Assembly (NCBI GenBank): GCA_023387295.1
Contig: JAEWIG010000406.1
Span: 1-13,714 of the forward strand
Direction of reading: 5' to 3'
Length of the DNA stretch: 13,714 nt
Source of the DNA: Bacillota bacterium
Lineage (GTDB): Bacteria > Bacillota > Bacilli > Bacillales > Cytobacillaceae
A program made the translations under genes and the position numbers. Below, in pieces: positions 7,300 to 13,714 of this stretch; position 1 is the first letter of the stretch; the number at the start of each line of letters is the position of its first letter. The notes below the pieces were generated by a model that saw nothing but the letters and a program-made list of their open reading frames with translations, did not search any database and was not told the origin of the DNA.

Positions 7300-8157
7300 T
7301 TAATAAATTTCGACCATTCCACTAGAAACGGTTACCTTTACTAAATGCTTACCTGTTCCGGAAACACCCTCCAATCTGTTTTTTTCCTGTATCTGGTCAT
7401 TTAAAGCAAATTTAGAGCGAATTAAGCCACTACTGTAATGACCTTGTAAGGTAAAATTGGCGTCATCTGGCAAATCAACCTTTATCTGTCCTGAACTAGC
7501 TTGTAATTCAATATCATCTGTAAGCTTATTGACTTGAACATCTAGTTTCCCAGATGACACTTCAGCATTTAATTGGCCCTCGTAGTTTTTGATTGAAATA
7601 TAGCCTGAACTCATATCGATTGTCCCTGTTTTTGTTACTAGGTTGTCTATTGAAATCATCCCGGACGAGCCATCAAGCACATATTCATCCACTTTTAAAT
7701 TTTTAATATCCGTTTTTCCTGAACTCATATCAATTGCTAGTTTATCAAGCTTCATCAGATCCTTTTCTGATTTTCCGATAAAAGTTAAGTAACCAGAACC
7801 GATATTAATATCAATCATGCGATCAAAATTTTCTGGAATATAAATATTTAGTTCTGAGTTAAAGTTTAAAAAAGAAATCCCACTAAGCCAATTACGTTTA
7901 AAATCAATCGTAATCGTATCTCCACTGCTCTTAATTTCTACAGATCCTTTACCGTTTAAATCAGCCTCAACAGTATTTCTTTTCTCTGGAATGATGTTTG
8001 TTTTTACGGAACCAACATTAATTTTAATTGTATCAATTCGATTTGCTAGTTTAACCTCCGTTTCTCCTTTAGCAAAGGGGAGAAAGCTTGATAAATTAAC
8101 TGTTAATAAAAAATACGCACCAATTAATATGAGAAAGATAATTAGAATTCGCTTCAA
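7300..8157 (-). CDS. LiaG-like DUF4097 membrane-anchored surface protein
   Basis: This protein has about 285 residues. One N-terminal membrane segment (RILIIFLILIGAYFLLTV) anchors an extracellular domain that is nearly all beta-strand. From about residue 120 it shows a repeated turn, GSG then SSG at 147, 166, 185, 203, 223, 244 and 280 (numbered from the TTG at 8163), with strands about 18-21 residues apart. That fits the DUF4097 beta-solenoid fold. LiaG of the Bacillus Lia cell-envelope stress operon is the best-known relative, but no liaIHFSR genes are visible here. No catalytic residues are evident. The start is TTG: the frame opens at 8163, but AGG (8168-8166) lies only 2 nt from that codon and 8 nt from the TTG at 8157, which I prefer. 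Its role at the envelope is inferred from the family. Confidence 0.75.
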   Translation of the reverse strand: MKRILIIFLILIGAYFLLTVNLSSFLPFAKGETEVKLANRIDTIKINVGSVKTNIIPEKRNTVEADLNGKGSVEIKSSGDTITIDFKRNWLSGISFLNFNSELNIYIPENFDRMIDINIGSGYLTFIGKSEKDLMKLDKLAIDMSSGKTDIKNLKVDEYVLDGSSGMISIDNLVTKTGTIDMSSGYISIKNYEGQLNAEVSSGKLDVQVNKLTDDIELQASSGQIKVDLPDDANFTLQGHYSSGLIRSKFALNDQIQEKNRLEGVSGTGKHLVKVTVSSGMVEIY

Positions 8158-8470
8158 GCTCAAAACCTACTTTCTATTTCCAATATTAGTTATCTTTATT
8201 CTATAAGATTTTCCAATAAAAAACATTGCGCGTAGGAATTAAATTGAAGTACGACTTAAGATGTAGTGAAATAGTCTATTTGAACTATTTGAGATATAAG
8301 ATAAACGGAAAAACATGTAGAATTTTGCTATAAAATAGGTTTTATCGTCGATTATTCTGTTTTGTCGGATTTTTTCGTTCTTTATCCATTAATAGAAAAA
8401 TTATGTTCTTTAAACGGTACAATTGTGATATAGTTCACAGAAAGTTTTATTATTTCAGGAGGAATGACCT
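8158..8470. other. Gene-free divergent region between the LiaG-like gene and the chemoreceptor
   Basis: These 313 AT-rich bases separate two divergent genes. They contain a weak hairpin (AAATAGT 8269-8275 with ACTATTT 8284-8290), a TACAAT at 8418-8423 that could be a -10, a perfect TGTGA-N6-TCACA site (8424-8439) and the AGGAGG ribosome site at 8457-8462. I looked for a sigma-D (TAAA...GCCGATAT) motility promoter and found none with acceptable spacing. No convincing -35 pairs with the TACAAT. No small ORF with a ribosome site was seen. Confidence 0.6.
8424..8439. promoter_or_regulatory. Fnr/CRP-type palindrome upstream of the chemoreceptor gene
   Basis: TGTGATATAGTTCACA is an exact TGTGA-N6-TCACA inverted repeat, the consensus recognised by CRP/FNR-family regulators, including Bacillus Fnr. 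Its centre lies about 40 bp before the ATG and it overlaps or abuts the possible -10 sequences TACAAT (8418-8423) and TATAGT (8429-8434). That position would suit repression better than class II activation, unless the real promoter is elsewhere. Confidence 0.5.
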
Positions 8471-10159
8471 ATGCGCTTTTCTATTTCAAAAAAATTAATA
8501 ATCAGTTTTTCAGCTGTTACATTGTTACTAATTTTTATGGGATTATTGTTTATTAATAGCATTAAAGAGATTAGTGGGAAATACGAATTTATATTGGATG
8601 ATCGGGTTTATAAAGTGAATCTTGTTGATGAACTTGTTATTTCACAAAAGGATATGTTTAGTGATATTCGAGGGTATATGATTTATAAAGAAAGTCGATT
8701 TTTAGACTCGTATGAGGAGCATCACGAAGAGTTTAATAAAACCTTTAATGAGCTAGAAGAGATTGTTAGTTCAGGTGGAGCAAAGGAACTATTAGCTGAA
8801 ATTGCTAGTAATCAGGAAAATTATGAGCAACTTTCCGCAAAAATTATTGAAAGTAAGCAAAAGGGCCAAGAAAATGAGGTAATCAAATACGCAAGAGAAG
8901 CAAATCCTTACGTCGAGGCAATGACAGAAAGCGCTAATAAATTTAAAGAGTATCAAGTATCTCATATGGATGAAGCCCGCGATGAAATTGATTATGTTAT
9001 GAAAGCTTCAAATATATTTGTTTTTGCCTTTGTTGTTGTTTCTCTAATAGTAAGTGTTCTAATTACGTATTTTACTGCTAGAAGTATAGCACCTCCTGTA
9101 AGAAAAATGACGACTTCTTTGAAAGAAGTAGCAGATGGGAACTTACAAGTTGAACACCTTACGATTAAAAACCGCGATGAAATTGGGGATATGGCAAAGG
9201 CATTTAATTCAATGGTTAGTGATCTGAAAGGAATAGTTGGGAAGGTGAATGATTCATCTATTCAGCTTGCTGCTCAATCAGAAGAGCTAGCAGCAAGCTC
9301 TGAAGAAAGTGCTGCGGCTTCACAGACTGTTGCAAGTGCCGCTGAAGAGGGATTACGAGGAAGTACAGAGCAAGTAGAGCTCGTTAGTCAGGCAACTGCC
9401 TCGATGGAAGAGATGACCATTGGAATTGAGCAAATTACACAGAGCGGTGAAGAAATGCTTCAAGCAGCTGAAGAAGTGGGAAAACTTGTTGAGCAAGGAT
9501 CAAAAGCAACTGGTGATGTATCCCAACATATTACAGAAATTGATGATTCATTTAAAGAGACAGCTGATATTATGGGAACACTTGAGAATCATTCAGGGGA
9601 AATTCAGCGTGTAACAGCGCTTATAACAGACATTTCTGATCAGACAAATCTACTTGCTTTAAATGCTGCAATTGAAGCGGCACGAGCTGGTGAACACGGA
9701 AAAGGGTTTGCTGTTGTAGCAGAAGAAGTTCGTAAGCTTGCTGAGCAATCAAAGACTTCTGCGGTTGAAATCGAAGGAATGATAGGATCAATCCAGAGGG
9801 ATACAAATAGAGCAGCAGATTCGATCAAAATTGGAAATACGAAAGTAGAGCAAGGTTTAGAAGCCTCCGAAACATCTCTTTCTGTCTTTAAGGAAATTGA
9901 AGCTTCTGTTAAAGGGGTCATTAGCAGAGTACAAACTGTTTCTGCTGCAACAGAAGAAATTCAAGCAATCGCGCTCGAAGTTGCTCGTAGTGCCGGAAAT
10001 GTGAAGGACATTGCGGTACAATCAGCTGCTACTGCACATGATTCTAGTGCAGCAACCGAGGAGCAATTAGCTGCTATTGAGCAAGTAACGGCAACTGCTC
10101 AGCATTTAGCGACTCTTGCTGAAGGACTGCAATCGGAGCTAAGTAAATTTAGATTATAA
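8471..10159 (+). CDS. Methyl-accepting chemotaxis protein
   Basis: This is a 562-residue transmembrane chemoreceptor. TM1 is at about 8-29. An extracellular, mostly helical sensor of about 150 residues (30-178) follows, resembling the four-helix-bundle MCP class. TM2 is at about 180-203, HAMP at 203-255 (RSIAPPVRKM ... DEIGDMAKAFNSM) and a long coiled-coil signalling domain fills 256-562. The hairpin tip that binds CheA and CheW is unmistakable at about 385-426, containing DQTNLLALNAAIEAARAGE and VAEEVRKLAEQS. Glu/Gln/Ala-rich heptads before and after the tip are the probable methylation regions. The ligand cannot be deduced. AGGAGG lies 8 nt before the ATG. The gene is alone in its transcription unit and ends at a terminator. 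A perfect Fnr/CRP-type site lies upstream, so oxygen or redox control of the receptor is possible. Confidence 0.95.
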   Translation: MRFSISKKLIISFSAVTLLLIFMGLLFINSIKEISGKYEFILDDRVYKVNLVDELVISQKDMFSDIRGYMIYKESRFLDSYEEHHEEFNKTFNELEEIVSSGGAKELLAEIASNQENYEQLSAKIIESKQKGQENEVIKYAREANPYVEAMTESANKFKEYQVSHMDEARDEIDYVMKASNIFVFAFVVVSLIVSVLITYFTARSIAPPVRKMTTSLKEVADGNLQVEHLTIKNRDEIGDMAKAFNSMVSDLKGIVGKVNDSSIQLAAQSEELAASSEESAAASQTVASAAEEGLRGSTEQVELVSQATASMEEMTIGIEQITQSGEEMLQAAEEVGKLVEQGSKATGDVSQHITEIDDSFKETADIMGTLENHSGEIQRVTALITDISDQTNLLALNAAIEAARAGEHGKGFAVVAEEVRKLAEQSKTSAVEIEGMIGSIQRDTNRAADSIKIGNTKVEQGLEASETSLSVFKEIEASVKGVISRVQTVSAATEEIQAIALEVARSAGNVKDIAVQSAATAHDSSAATEEQLAAIEQVTATAQHLATLAEGLQSELSKFRL

Positions 10160-10192
10160 CAACAGATCAATACTTAATAGTAATAAGAATGT

Positions 10193-10229
10193 AGCGGACT
10201 TCTATTTTATTAGAAAGTCCGCTTTTTTT
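10193..10229 (+). terminator. Terminator of the chemoreceptor gene
   Basis: AGCGGACT (10193-10200) pairs with AGTCCGCT (10216-10223). The stem is extended by TCT/AGA across a one-base bulge, and seven T follow (10223-10229). Confidence 0.85.
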
Positions 10230-10236
10230 AGAAGGC

Positions 10237-10262
10237 AAAAAAAATGCTTCCAAACGGAAGCG
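10237..10262 (-). terminator. Terminator of the tup operon
   Basis: GCTTCC (10246-10251) and GGAAGC (10256-10261) form a hairpin with a 4-nt loop. On the minus strand it is followed by a run of eight T (10244-10237 complement). It lies 65 bp beyond the tupC stop and back to back with the chemoreceptor terminator. Confidence 0.8.
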
Positions 10263-10326
10263 ATTAAAAAGGGGGATTAACACTTATCAAAAAGTATACC
10301 CACTTTTCTATTCTTTTAAACAAATA

Positions 10327-11061
10327 TTAATCAATTAATAGCGTTAATTCGTTTAAAAAATTGGCCGTTTCTTTATTTGGATGTTGAAGAACGTCTGCGG
10401 TCTTACCCCATTGTTTAATTTCTCCATTCATAATAACAGCAAGCCTGTCGGTAAGAAATTTAACTTCTGAAATATCATGGCTAATAAAGATCGTCGTTGT
10501 GTTTGTTTCTTTCAGAATGGAACTAAAGTCTTTAAGCAATTTTACTTTTGTTGGATAATCTAACGCAGAGAAAGGTTCATCTAAATAGAGCACCTCTGGA
10601 TCGAGAATTAAAGCTCGAGCTAAGCTAACTCTTTGTGCTTCGCCACCCGATAGTTGATGAGCATTTTTCTTCGCAAGATGGGCAATTCCAAACTTTTCAA
10701 GCCAGAATTCAACTTTTTCTTTTATAATCGCTTTTGGTACTTTACGAATTTTCAAGCCAGCAGCCACATTATGATAGACAGTTGTATCAAAAATAAGGGT
10801 TTGCTGAAGAACAACAGCCCATTTTCTCCTTTGTTCTAAGGAAATTTTTCCGGGAGACAGTTCCATATCTTTATAGAAATATTGTCCTGTTGACGGAGAT
10901 TGGAGGCAAGAGAGAATTTTTACGAGCGTGCTTTTTCCTGCGCCATTTGGTCCCATAACACCTAGGATTTCTCCATGAAAAATAGATAAATCAGGTACAG
11001 AGAGGATAGTCCTGTCCTTGCTATTAAATTGGATATCTTTTAAGCGAATGATTGGGTTCAT
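10327..11061 (-). CDS. tupC: Tungstate ABC transporter ATP-binding protein
   Basis: This is a 244-residue ABC ATPase. It has Walker A GPNGAGKS (37-44), Q-loop Q86, signature LSGGE (137-141), Walker B LYLDE (158-162) with the catalytic Glu, D-loop SALD (165-168) and H-switch H195. All are intact. It ends soon after the core and lacks the C-terminal regulatory MOP/TOBE domain of ModC-type molybdate ATPases, which fits TupC. It energises uptake through the TupB permease at the inner face of the membrane. Its ATG overlaps the tupB stop as ATGA, with AAAGGA upstream on the minus strand, so the two are translationally coupled. The assignment rests on the family features plus the neighbouring TupA and TupB. 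Molybdate as an additional substrate cannot be excluded. Confidence 0.88.
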   Translation of the reverse strand: MNPIIRLKDIQFNSKDRTILSVPDLSIFHGEILGVMGPNGAGKSTLVKILSCLQSPSTGQYFYKDMELSPGKISLEQRRKWAVVLQQTLIFDTTVYHNVAAGLKIRKVPKAIIKEKVEFWLEKFGIAHLAKKNAHQLSGGEAQRVSLARALILDPEVLYLDEPFSALDYPTKVKLLKDFSSILKETNTTTIFISHDISEVKFLTDRLAVIMNGEIKQWGKTADVLQHPNKETANFLNELTLLID

Positions 11062-11762
11062 TTGATTCGATTCCTTTGCTGTAAAATAGTTAGAAGGAAG
11101 GTGATAATAAAGGCTAAGGTCATCAAAATAAAGGAAATAGCTAACGCAATATCAAAGTTACCCTTTGATACTTCCATTACGATAGATGTTGTTAAAATCC
11201 TTGTTTCACCTCGGATGTTTCCACCTACCATCATCGCTGCCCCTACCTCAGCAATAACCCGTCCAAATCCAGCTATTACAGCAGCCAGGATGGCAATTCG
11301 TGTTTCTCTTAATAACAATGAAACTGTCTGCAGCTTTGTTGCGCCTAACGATTTTATTTGCATTAACATTTTTTCATCGATTTGCTGAAAAGCACTTGAA
11401 GTTAATCCTATAATAATTGGAAGTGAAACAAGTGTCTGTGCCATTACAATAGCGATGGGACTATATAATAAAGACAATGATCCTAATGGACCGGAACGCC
11501 ATAAAAGCATTGTAATCCATAAACCAGCAACAACCGGTGGGAGACCCATTCCAATATTAATGAAAACGAGAAGCAGGCGTTTGCCGCGAAAGGATGTTAA
11601 TCCAATCAAAATTCCAAGGGGAATACCGATCACTGTGCTAATTAGAATAGCTGTCAATGAAACTCGCAAAGTTAGCCATGTAATCTCGAATATTTCGGGA
11701 TTGCCTGACAACAGCATTTCTATTGCTTTTTTCAGTCCTTCAATTAATAGATCCATGCCCAT
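11058..11762 (-). CDS. tupB: Tungstate ABC transporter permease
   Basis: This is a 234-residue integral membrane protein with about five or six helices. It contains the binding-protein-dependent permease signature around 137-180: SLGATKLQTVSLLLRE then AVIAGFGRVIAEVGAAMMVGGN, the EAA loop that docks on the ATPase. The region GMGLPPVVAGLWITMLL (71-87) is also typical of TupB proteins. It forms the membrane channel for oxyanion import with TupA and TupC. The start is ambiguous: ATG at 11762 or ATG at 11756. GGA lies 6 nt before the second one, so the protein may be two residues shorter. The stop overlaps tupC. Upstream, the gene is separated from tupA by about 196 bp that hold a terminator and a GC-rich repeat, and I see no good promoter in between. 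Confidence 0.88.
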   Translation of the reverse strand: MGMDLLIEGLKKAIEMLLSGNPEIFEITWLTLRVSLTAILISTVIGIPLGILIGLTSFRGKRLLLVFINIGMGLPPVVAGLWITMLLWRSGPLGSLSLLYSPIAIVMAQTLVSLPIIIGLTSSAFQQIDEKMLMQIKSLGATKLQTVSLLLRETRIAILAAVIAGFGRVIAEVGAAMMVGGNIRGETRILTTSIVMEVSKGNFDIALAISFILMTLAFIITFLLTILQQRNRIK

Positions 11763-11794
11763 TCCAGCTTTCTATTATCTCTATAATATAAAAT

Positions 11795-11823
11795 AAAAAA
11801 AAAAGAGGCGGACGAGCCGCCTC
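11795..11823 (-). terminator. Strong intrinsic terminator between tupA and tupB
   Basis: GAGGCGG (11805-11811) and CCGCCTC (11817-11823) form a perfect GC-rich 7-bp stem with a 5-nt loop. On the minus strand ten T follow directly (11804-11795 complement). It lies inside the expected tup operon, after tupA and before tupB, so it should stop a fraction of transcripts. Confidence 0.85.
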
Positions 11824-11825
11824 CG

Positions 11826-11956
11826 CATTTCTTTGTCTAGCTACGAGTGCCATCGGCTCGAGGTCACAAGCCAATCCTCTCAAAAAGGTAAAGAACACCT
11901 TTCCGAGAGGCTCGTCTTGTGCTTGTCGCCGATAAGCTGGCACTCTCCGCTTTTCT
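11826..11956. repeat. GC-rich palindromic intergenic repeat element
   Basis: Unlike the surrounding AT-rich DNA, this stretch is GC-rich and folds on itself. Inner arms CCTCTCAAAAAGGT (11875-11888) and ACCTTTCCGAGAGG (11897-11910) pair with two mismatches. Further out, CACAAG near 11863-11868 faces CTTGTG, TCGG near 11855 faces CCGA, and GAGTGCCA near 11846 faces TGGCACTC near 11938-11945. It begins a few bases after the tupA stop. From memory, similar hairpins of about 100-130 bp, with an AAAAGCG border and a GGCTCGAGGTCA-type stretch, are scattered through Bacillaceae intergenic DNA. I cannot confirm copies here. A 67-codon ORF across it is not a gene. Confidence 0.65.
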
Positions 11957-11958
11957 AT

Positions 11959-12843
11959 CTATTCTGTATAAGGGAAGAATAAAGGTTCGCCGTATTCGTC
12001 TTGGCCGAATTCTTCGATTACTTTTTGGATTTCATCAGAAACCATGAAGTTAACAAAAGCTTCAGCGCCTTCAGCGTTTACTTTATCATGTTTTTCAGGG
12101 TTAACTTGCATAACGTGGTAAATGTTTAATAAATCTTCGTCACCTTCAACGATAATTTCAAAATCAGGATAGTTTTTCTTTTGAGCTAAGTATGTAGCAC
12201 GGTCTGTTAATACATAACCTTGTTTTTCTGCTCCAACTTGTAGTGTATTACCCATTCCTTGTCCTGTTTCAACATAGTTAGCATTTTCAGTTGGTGTTAC
12301 TTCGATTGCTTTCCAAATTCCTAATTCTTTCTTGTGTGTACCAGAGTCATCTCCACGTGATACGAAAGTTGCACCGTTTTCATGAAGCTTTTTGAATGCT
12401 TCTTGTACTTCTAATCCTTTAATACCTGCAGGATCATTTGTTGGTCCTACGATAATATAGTCATTATACATTACACGCTTACGGTTTGTTGCATCTCCGC
12501 TATCAACGATTTCTTGCTCAGCTGCTGGAGCGTGAACTAAAAGTGTATCTGCTTCACCTTTTGTACCCATTTCTAATGCTTGACCAGTACCAACTGCAAT
12601 TGTTTTTACATTGTAAGGGTTTGCTTCTTCAAACATTGGGATTAAAACATCAAGTAGACCGCTATCTTGTGTACTAGTTGTCGTTGCAAGGATTAAATCT
12701 GTTTTTGCCACTTCTTCTGTTTTTGGTTGATCTGTCGTTGCATCTTCTTTCTTTTTATCGTCAGCTGTTGAGTTTGAGCATGCTGACATAACGATTAATA
12801 ACAGTGCTAAAAAGCTTGTTGATAAAAACTTCTTTAAATTCAT
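11959..12843 (-). CDS. tupA: Tungstate-binding lipoprotein of ABC transporter
   Basis: This is a 294-residue extracellular solute-binding protein. The N-terminus is a lipoprotein signal (LKKF, hydrophobic LALLLIVM, then MSAC with Cys22 as the lipid-anchored residue), followed by a charged, Thr/Lys-rich linker to about 47. The oxyanion-binding motifs of TupA are present: TTTST (54-58) and SRGDDSGTH (162-170). They are the main reason for calling tungstate and not the ModA molybdate type. GTGQALEMGTKGEADTLLVHAP (in two parts, 85-106) is also typical. It captures the oxyanion outside the membrane and delivers it to TupB. ATG at 12843 follows GGGAGGATC and overlaps the regulator stop as ATGA. A repeat and a strong terminator follow directly, which could give more TupA than TupBC. 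Some TupA relatives also bind molybdate. Confidence 0.93.
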   Translation of the reverse strand: MNLKKFLSTSFLALLLIVMSACSNSTADDKKKEDATTDQPKTEEVAKTDLILATTTSTQDSGLLDVLIPMFEEANPYNVKTIAVGTGQALEMGTKGEADTLLVHAPAAEQEIVDSGDATNRKRVMYNDYIIVGPTNDPAGIKGLEVQEAFKKLHENGATFVSRGDDSGTHKKELGIWKAIEVTPTENANYVETGQGMGNTLQVGAEKQGYVLTDRATYLAQKKNYPDFEIIVEGDEDLLNIYHVMQVNPEKHDKVNAEGAEAFVNFMVSDEIQKVIEEFGQDEYGEPLFFPYTE

Positions 12844-13714
12844 TTTGTGATCCTCCCAGTATGTGTTTCGTATATGATTTGGCCAAGCTGACTGCTGTCA
12901 TAGCCGGCCATACCAACAACCATTTCTCTAAATCCAGTTAACTGAATGATATCAATTAAATGCTGGATTGCTTTCTCGTTTTCTGGTGTCCATCTGAAAA
13001 CAAGGTCAAATTGCTCCTTAGCAATCGGAATAAAATTCAATCCTAACTTATTTGCTGCAGAGCGAATCCCAAATGTAACATCTGCAAGACCACCACTAAT
13101 ATATGTAGCAGTTGAGAGATGATTCCATTCTTCGTTTGAATAGTCATTAATATCAGAAGGTGAAATATTTTCATCAGCCAAAAGTGAATCGAAAAGGAAG
13201 CGAGTTCCAGATCCCTTCTGTCTATTAACAAATTTGACACCCTTACGCGTAAGATCCTGAAAGCTCACAATATTTTTGGGATTTCCAGGTGCGGTTATCA
13301 ATCCTTGCTCTCTGGAAGCTAATCTCATGACAGTAATTCGTTCATGAACAAAAAGCTGCCTTATAAATGGAAGATTATACTCTTTTGTTGATGGGTCGAG
13401 TAAATGCATCGCCGCAATGTCACAGTTTCCTCTGTAAAGCATCATTAAGCCCTCAAGGCTTCCAATATATGTAGGTTGCAGCGTAATTCCACATGCTTGA
13501 TTAGAAATATATTTAATTAATTGTTCAACTAGAAAGTCATGGCTACCTGCAAGACGAAGTACTTCATTCTGGTAAGAAACTTCCGAAGCTGATGGAGATC
13601 TTTCACCTTCTTTAAATCGTTTGATCTCTTTTTCTTCAATCCGCATTTTATTGCCAATTTTAAATGCATGAAGCTCTCCGCGTTTAATGAGCTCATAGAC
13701 AGTGTGTTTAGAAA
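12840..13714 (-). CDS. HTH_17 / PBP-like one-component regulator of the tup operon (5' end outside window)
   Basis: The frame is open to the window edge, and only the first residues are missing. The visible N-terminus (minus strand from 13712) reads SKHTVYELIKRGEL, then AFKIGNKMRIEEKEIKRF. This is the excisionase-like helix-turn-helix (HTH_17) with its typical SxxTVYxLIxxGxL and K-G-K-RI features. The remaining roughly 245 residues form a periplasmic-binding-protein-like domain (PBP-like, as in COG1910) without a signal peptide, so it works in the cytoplasm. NRQKGSGTRFLFD corresponds in position to the ligand motif of oxyanion-binding proteins. The ATG at 13646 would remove the DNA-binding domain and is not the true start. 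The stop overlaps tupA by ATGA, so the regulator and its likely target are coupled. It probably senses tungstate or molybdate directly; sign and operator are unknown. Confidence 0.88.
   Translation of the reverse strand, partial: SKHTVYELIKRGELHAFKIGNKMRIEEKEIKRFKEGERSPSASEVSYQNEVLRLAGSHDFLVEQLIKYISNQACGITLQPTYIGSLEGLMMLYRGNCDIAAMHLLDPSTKEYNLPFIRQLFVHERITVMRLASREQGLITAPGNPKNIVSFQDLTRKGVKFVNRQKGSGTRFLFDSLLADENISPSDINDYSNEEWNHLSTATYISGGLADVTFGIRSAANKLGLNFIPIAKEQFDLVFRWTPENEKAIQHLIDIIQLTGFREMVVGMAGYDSSQLGQIIYETHTGRITK

Noticed and set aside
8300..8470. Sigma-D motility promoter for the chemoreceptor
   Set aside because: No TAAA-N15-GCCGATAT-like pair with acceptable spacing was found. The partial matches had spacings of 9-12 bp.
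10193..10262. Two adjacent hairpins that might be a riboswitch or attenuator
   Set aside because: Each has its T-run on the opposite strand, so they are simply back-to-back terminators of convergent units.
11763..11800. Independent promoter for tupBC
   Set aside because: TATTAT-like sequences exist, but the position of a -35 at 17 bp falls in the terminator stem and T-run and shows no match.
11740..11943. 67-codon minus-strand ORF between tupA and tupB
   Set aside because: It runs through the GC-rich hairpin repeat and the terminator T-run and overlaps the tupB start. The protein reads as translated repeat, with no ribosome site supporting it.
12840..13646. 268-residue stand-alone PBP protein starting at ATG 13646
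   Set aside because: The frame stays open upstream and encodes an HTH_17 DNA-binding domain, so the ATG is internal.

Overview
The window looks like chromosome from a low-G+C Gram-positive bacterium of the Bacillaceae type. The reasons are AT-rich DNA, strong Shine-Dalgarno sites, GTG and TTG starts, sigma-A type promoters, hairpin/T-run terminators after most transcription units, a lipoprotein signal with a lipobox, and family content (PadR/HAAS, EamA, MarR plus paired ABC exporters, LiaG-like, TupABC). I cannot name the genus. There are no rRNA, tRNA, CRISPR or transposase genes.

Layout from left to right. (1) 1-308 is the C-terminal end of an MFS transporter, closed by a strong terminator. 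(2) 409-1747, minus strand, is a two-gene unit: a PadR repressor and a six-TM membrane protein with a HAAS-like N-terminal domain. A perfect palindrome covers the promoter -10. (3) 2026-2952, minus strand, is an EamA/DMT permease, followed downstream by a terminator and a short imperfect inverted repeat. (4) 3095-7273, plus strand, is a promoter, a palindromic operator and a three-gene operon: a MarR regulator and the two halves of a heterodimeric ABC multidrug-type exporter, all with overlapping reading frames and ended by a terminator. (5) 7300-8157, minus strand, is a membrane-anchored LiaG-like DUF4097 protein with SSG repeats. (6) 8471-10159, plus strand, is a methyl-accepting chemotaxis protein. 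A perfect TGTGA-N6-TCACA (Fnr/CRP-type) site lies just upstream. (7) 10237-13714, minus strand, is a tungstate uptake operon: an HTH/PBP-like regulator (cut by the window end), tupA, then a GC-rich palindromic repeat and a strong terminator, then tupB and tupC.

How the parts work together. Regions 2-5 look like an envelope and drug-stress neighbourhood: two repressor-controlled units (PadR and MarR, each with a candidate autoregulatory operator), an exporter and a cell-surface LiaG-like protein. Region 7 is an oxyanion uptake system in which a cytoplasmic one-component regulator shares the periplasmic-binding-protein fold of its target. Its most unusual feature is the repeat plus terminator placed between the binding-protein gene and the permease/ATPase genes. 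I found no convincingly new multi-gene system. The best leads are the interrupted tup operon with its coupled regulator, the Fnr/CRP-type site at the chemoreceptor, and the nearby but separated PadR-HAAS and DUF4097 genes.
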